Below are positions 63,364-64,000 of a stretch of 64,000 nt of DNA, in pieces. The first letter of the stretch is position 1. The number at the start of each line of letters is the position of its first letter. Under the pieces are notes generated by a model that was given only the letters and a program-made list of their open reading frames with translations, did not search any database and had not been told where the DNA came from. The position numbers and the translations under genes are program-made. The stretch covers positions 682,001 to 746,000 of the forward strand of contig NZ_JAJEWI010000005.1 in assembly GCF_020687785.1 (NCBI RefSeq), in the 5' to 3' direction. Origin of the DNA: Sphingopyxis yananensis. Its GTDB lineage: Bacteria; Pseudomonadota; Alphaproteobacteria; Sphingomonadales; Sphingomonadaceae.

Positions 63364-64000
63364 TCAATAGATCCGCGTGGCCGTGTCGTTGGACAGCGGG
63401 CGGGCCGGTGCAGGGCGCGGTTGCGATGCAGCGGCACCATTTTGGCCGCGATTGCCATCAGCGCCAGAGCCCGCTGAATTGCCAGAAGATGCGCCAGCGC
63501 TGCCACCACCAGACCCAGCACCACGGCGGCCCGTTTGTTCTTCGATCCATTTTTGGTCCAGAACAATGGGCTCGTCGGTGGGATAGGTTTCCACCTCGAC
63601 ATTAGGTTCGGCGGGCAGTTCCAGCGGCATGCCATTTTCGTCGACCAAACCATCTTGGCCTGGTTCGCCGAAATATCCGTCGCCTTCTTCTTCGAGTTGC
63701 CATTCGGGCAGGACAACCTCTGTCTCAAATTGTTCGACAGGGCGTTTGGCGACCGCGACGCGCATATAGTCGCTGAACGCCTTGGCGGGGGCGCGGCCAC
63801 CTTGCAGCCCGCCGACGGCCTTGGCATCGTCGCGGCCCATCCACACGCCGGTGGTGATGCCGCTGGAAAAGCCCAAGAACCAGCCGTCTTTGTTGCTGCT
63901 GGTGGTGCCCGTCTTGCCCGCCACGGGGCGGCCAATTTGCGCCGCGCGGCCGGTGCCGGTGTTGACGGCCGTTTGCATCAGATCGGTGATGCCAGCGGCA
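63364..64000 (-). CDS. Class A penicillin-binding protein (PBP1A type), C-terminal part
   Basis: The C-terminal 212 residues are present; the gene continues past the right edge. The transpeptidase KTGTT motif (VAGKTGTTSSNKDGWFLGFS) and the following GVWMGRDDAKAVGGLQGGRAPAKAF are typical of PBP1A, a bifunctional murein glycosyltransferase/transpeptidase. The tail is low-complexity, rich in Gly, Ser, Ala and Pro (about the last 60 residues). A role in cell-wall synthesis is secure; which PBP1 paralogue it is cannot be judged from this part alone. Confidence 0.92.
   Translation of the reverse strand, partial: AAGITDLMQTAVNTGTGRAAQIGRPVAGKTGTTSSNKDGWFLGFSSGITTGVWMGRDDAKAVGGLQGGRAPAKAFSDYMRVAVAKRPVEQFETEVVLPEWQLEEEGDGYFGEPGQDGLVDENGMPLELPAEPNVEVETYPTDEPIVLDQKWIEEQTGRRGAGSGGGSAGASSGNSAGSGADGNRGQNGAAASQPRPAPARPLSNDTATRIY

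Overview
The window looks like a chromosomal segment of a Sphingomonadales alphaproteobacterium (Sphingomonadaceae-like). The reasons are several large TonB-dependent receptors, a GapR/DUF2312 nucleoid protein, the tolQRAB-pal and ruvCAB blocks, aspartate/glutamate leucyltransferase, and a compact gene style with ATGA/TGATG start-stop overlaps. This assignment is inference from gene content; no marker such as rRNA is present.

Region 1 (1-23.3 kb) is a catabolic island. It encodes a tandem-fused CaiB/BaiF CoA-transferase, a GFA-family protein, aldehyde dehydrogenase, two acyl-CoA dehydrogenases, a GMC oxidoreductase, a Rieske oxygenase, an acyl-CoA ligase, a P450cam-like cytochrome P450, a DUF35 protein with a thiolase-like partner (aldolase type), a TetR regulator and an SDR. 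An operon of TonB receptor, secreted esterase/lipase and arylsulfatase follows, then a second acyl-CoA synthetase. A 17-bp palindrome occurs four times, once at each main promoter region of the island, and ties these operons into one regulon. The genes suggest uptake and desulfation/de-esterification of a hydrophobic substrate (isoprenoid- or steroid-like), oxygenation, CoA activation, and carbon-carbon cleavage by beta-oxidation and retro-aldol steps. The substrate itself is not identifiable.

Region 2 (23.3-27.6 kb) has a stand-alone TonB receptor with an upstream 17-bp palindrome, a strong terminator, and tRNA-Leu(GAG) on the minus strand. Region 3 (27.5-44.4 kb) is one long plus-strand block: a PT-repeat lipoprotein, a TonB receptor and a complete type II secretion system, gspC-D-E-F-G-H-I-J-K-L-M-N-O. 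It is preceded by an 11-bp-phased GTCAT array that resembles a PhoB box.

Region 4 (44.4-56.7 kb) is housekeeping: ybgC-tolQ-tolR-tolA-tolB-pal, yebC-ruvC-ruvA-X-ruvB, ybjQ, gapR, pyk and the leucyltransferase gene. X is an AT-rich membrane-anchored orphan inserted in frame-coupled fashion between ruvA and ruvB.

Region 5 (57.0-63.2 kb) is the most unusual part, a tightly coupled electron-transfer module. It contains a flavin reductase fused to two cyclic-nucleotide-binding domains and a four-cluster ferredoxin, a di-heme cytochrome b-like membrane protein, and a protein with an FHA-like domain, one membrane helix and ten CxxCH haem motifs. A CpdA-like cyclic nucleotide phosphodiesterase follows. 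The window ends inside a class A penicillin-binding protein gene on the minus strand.
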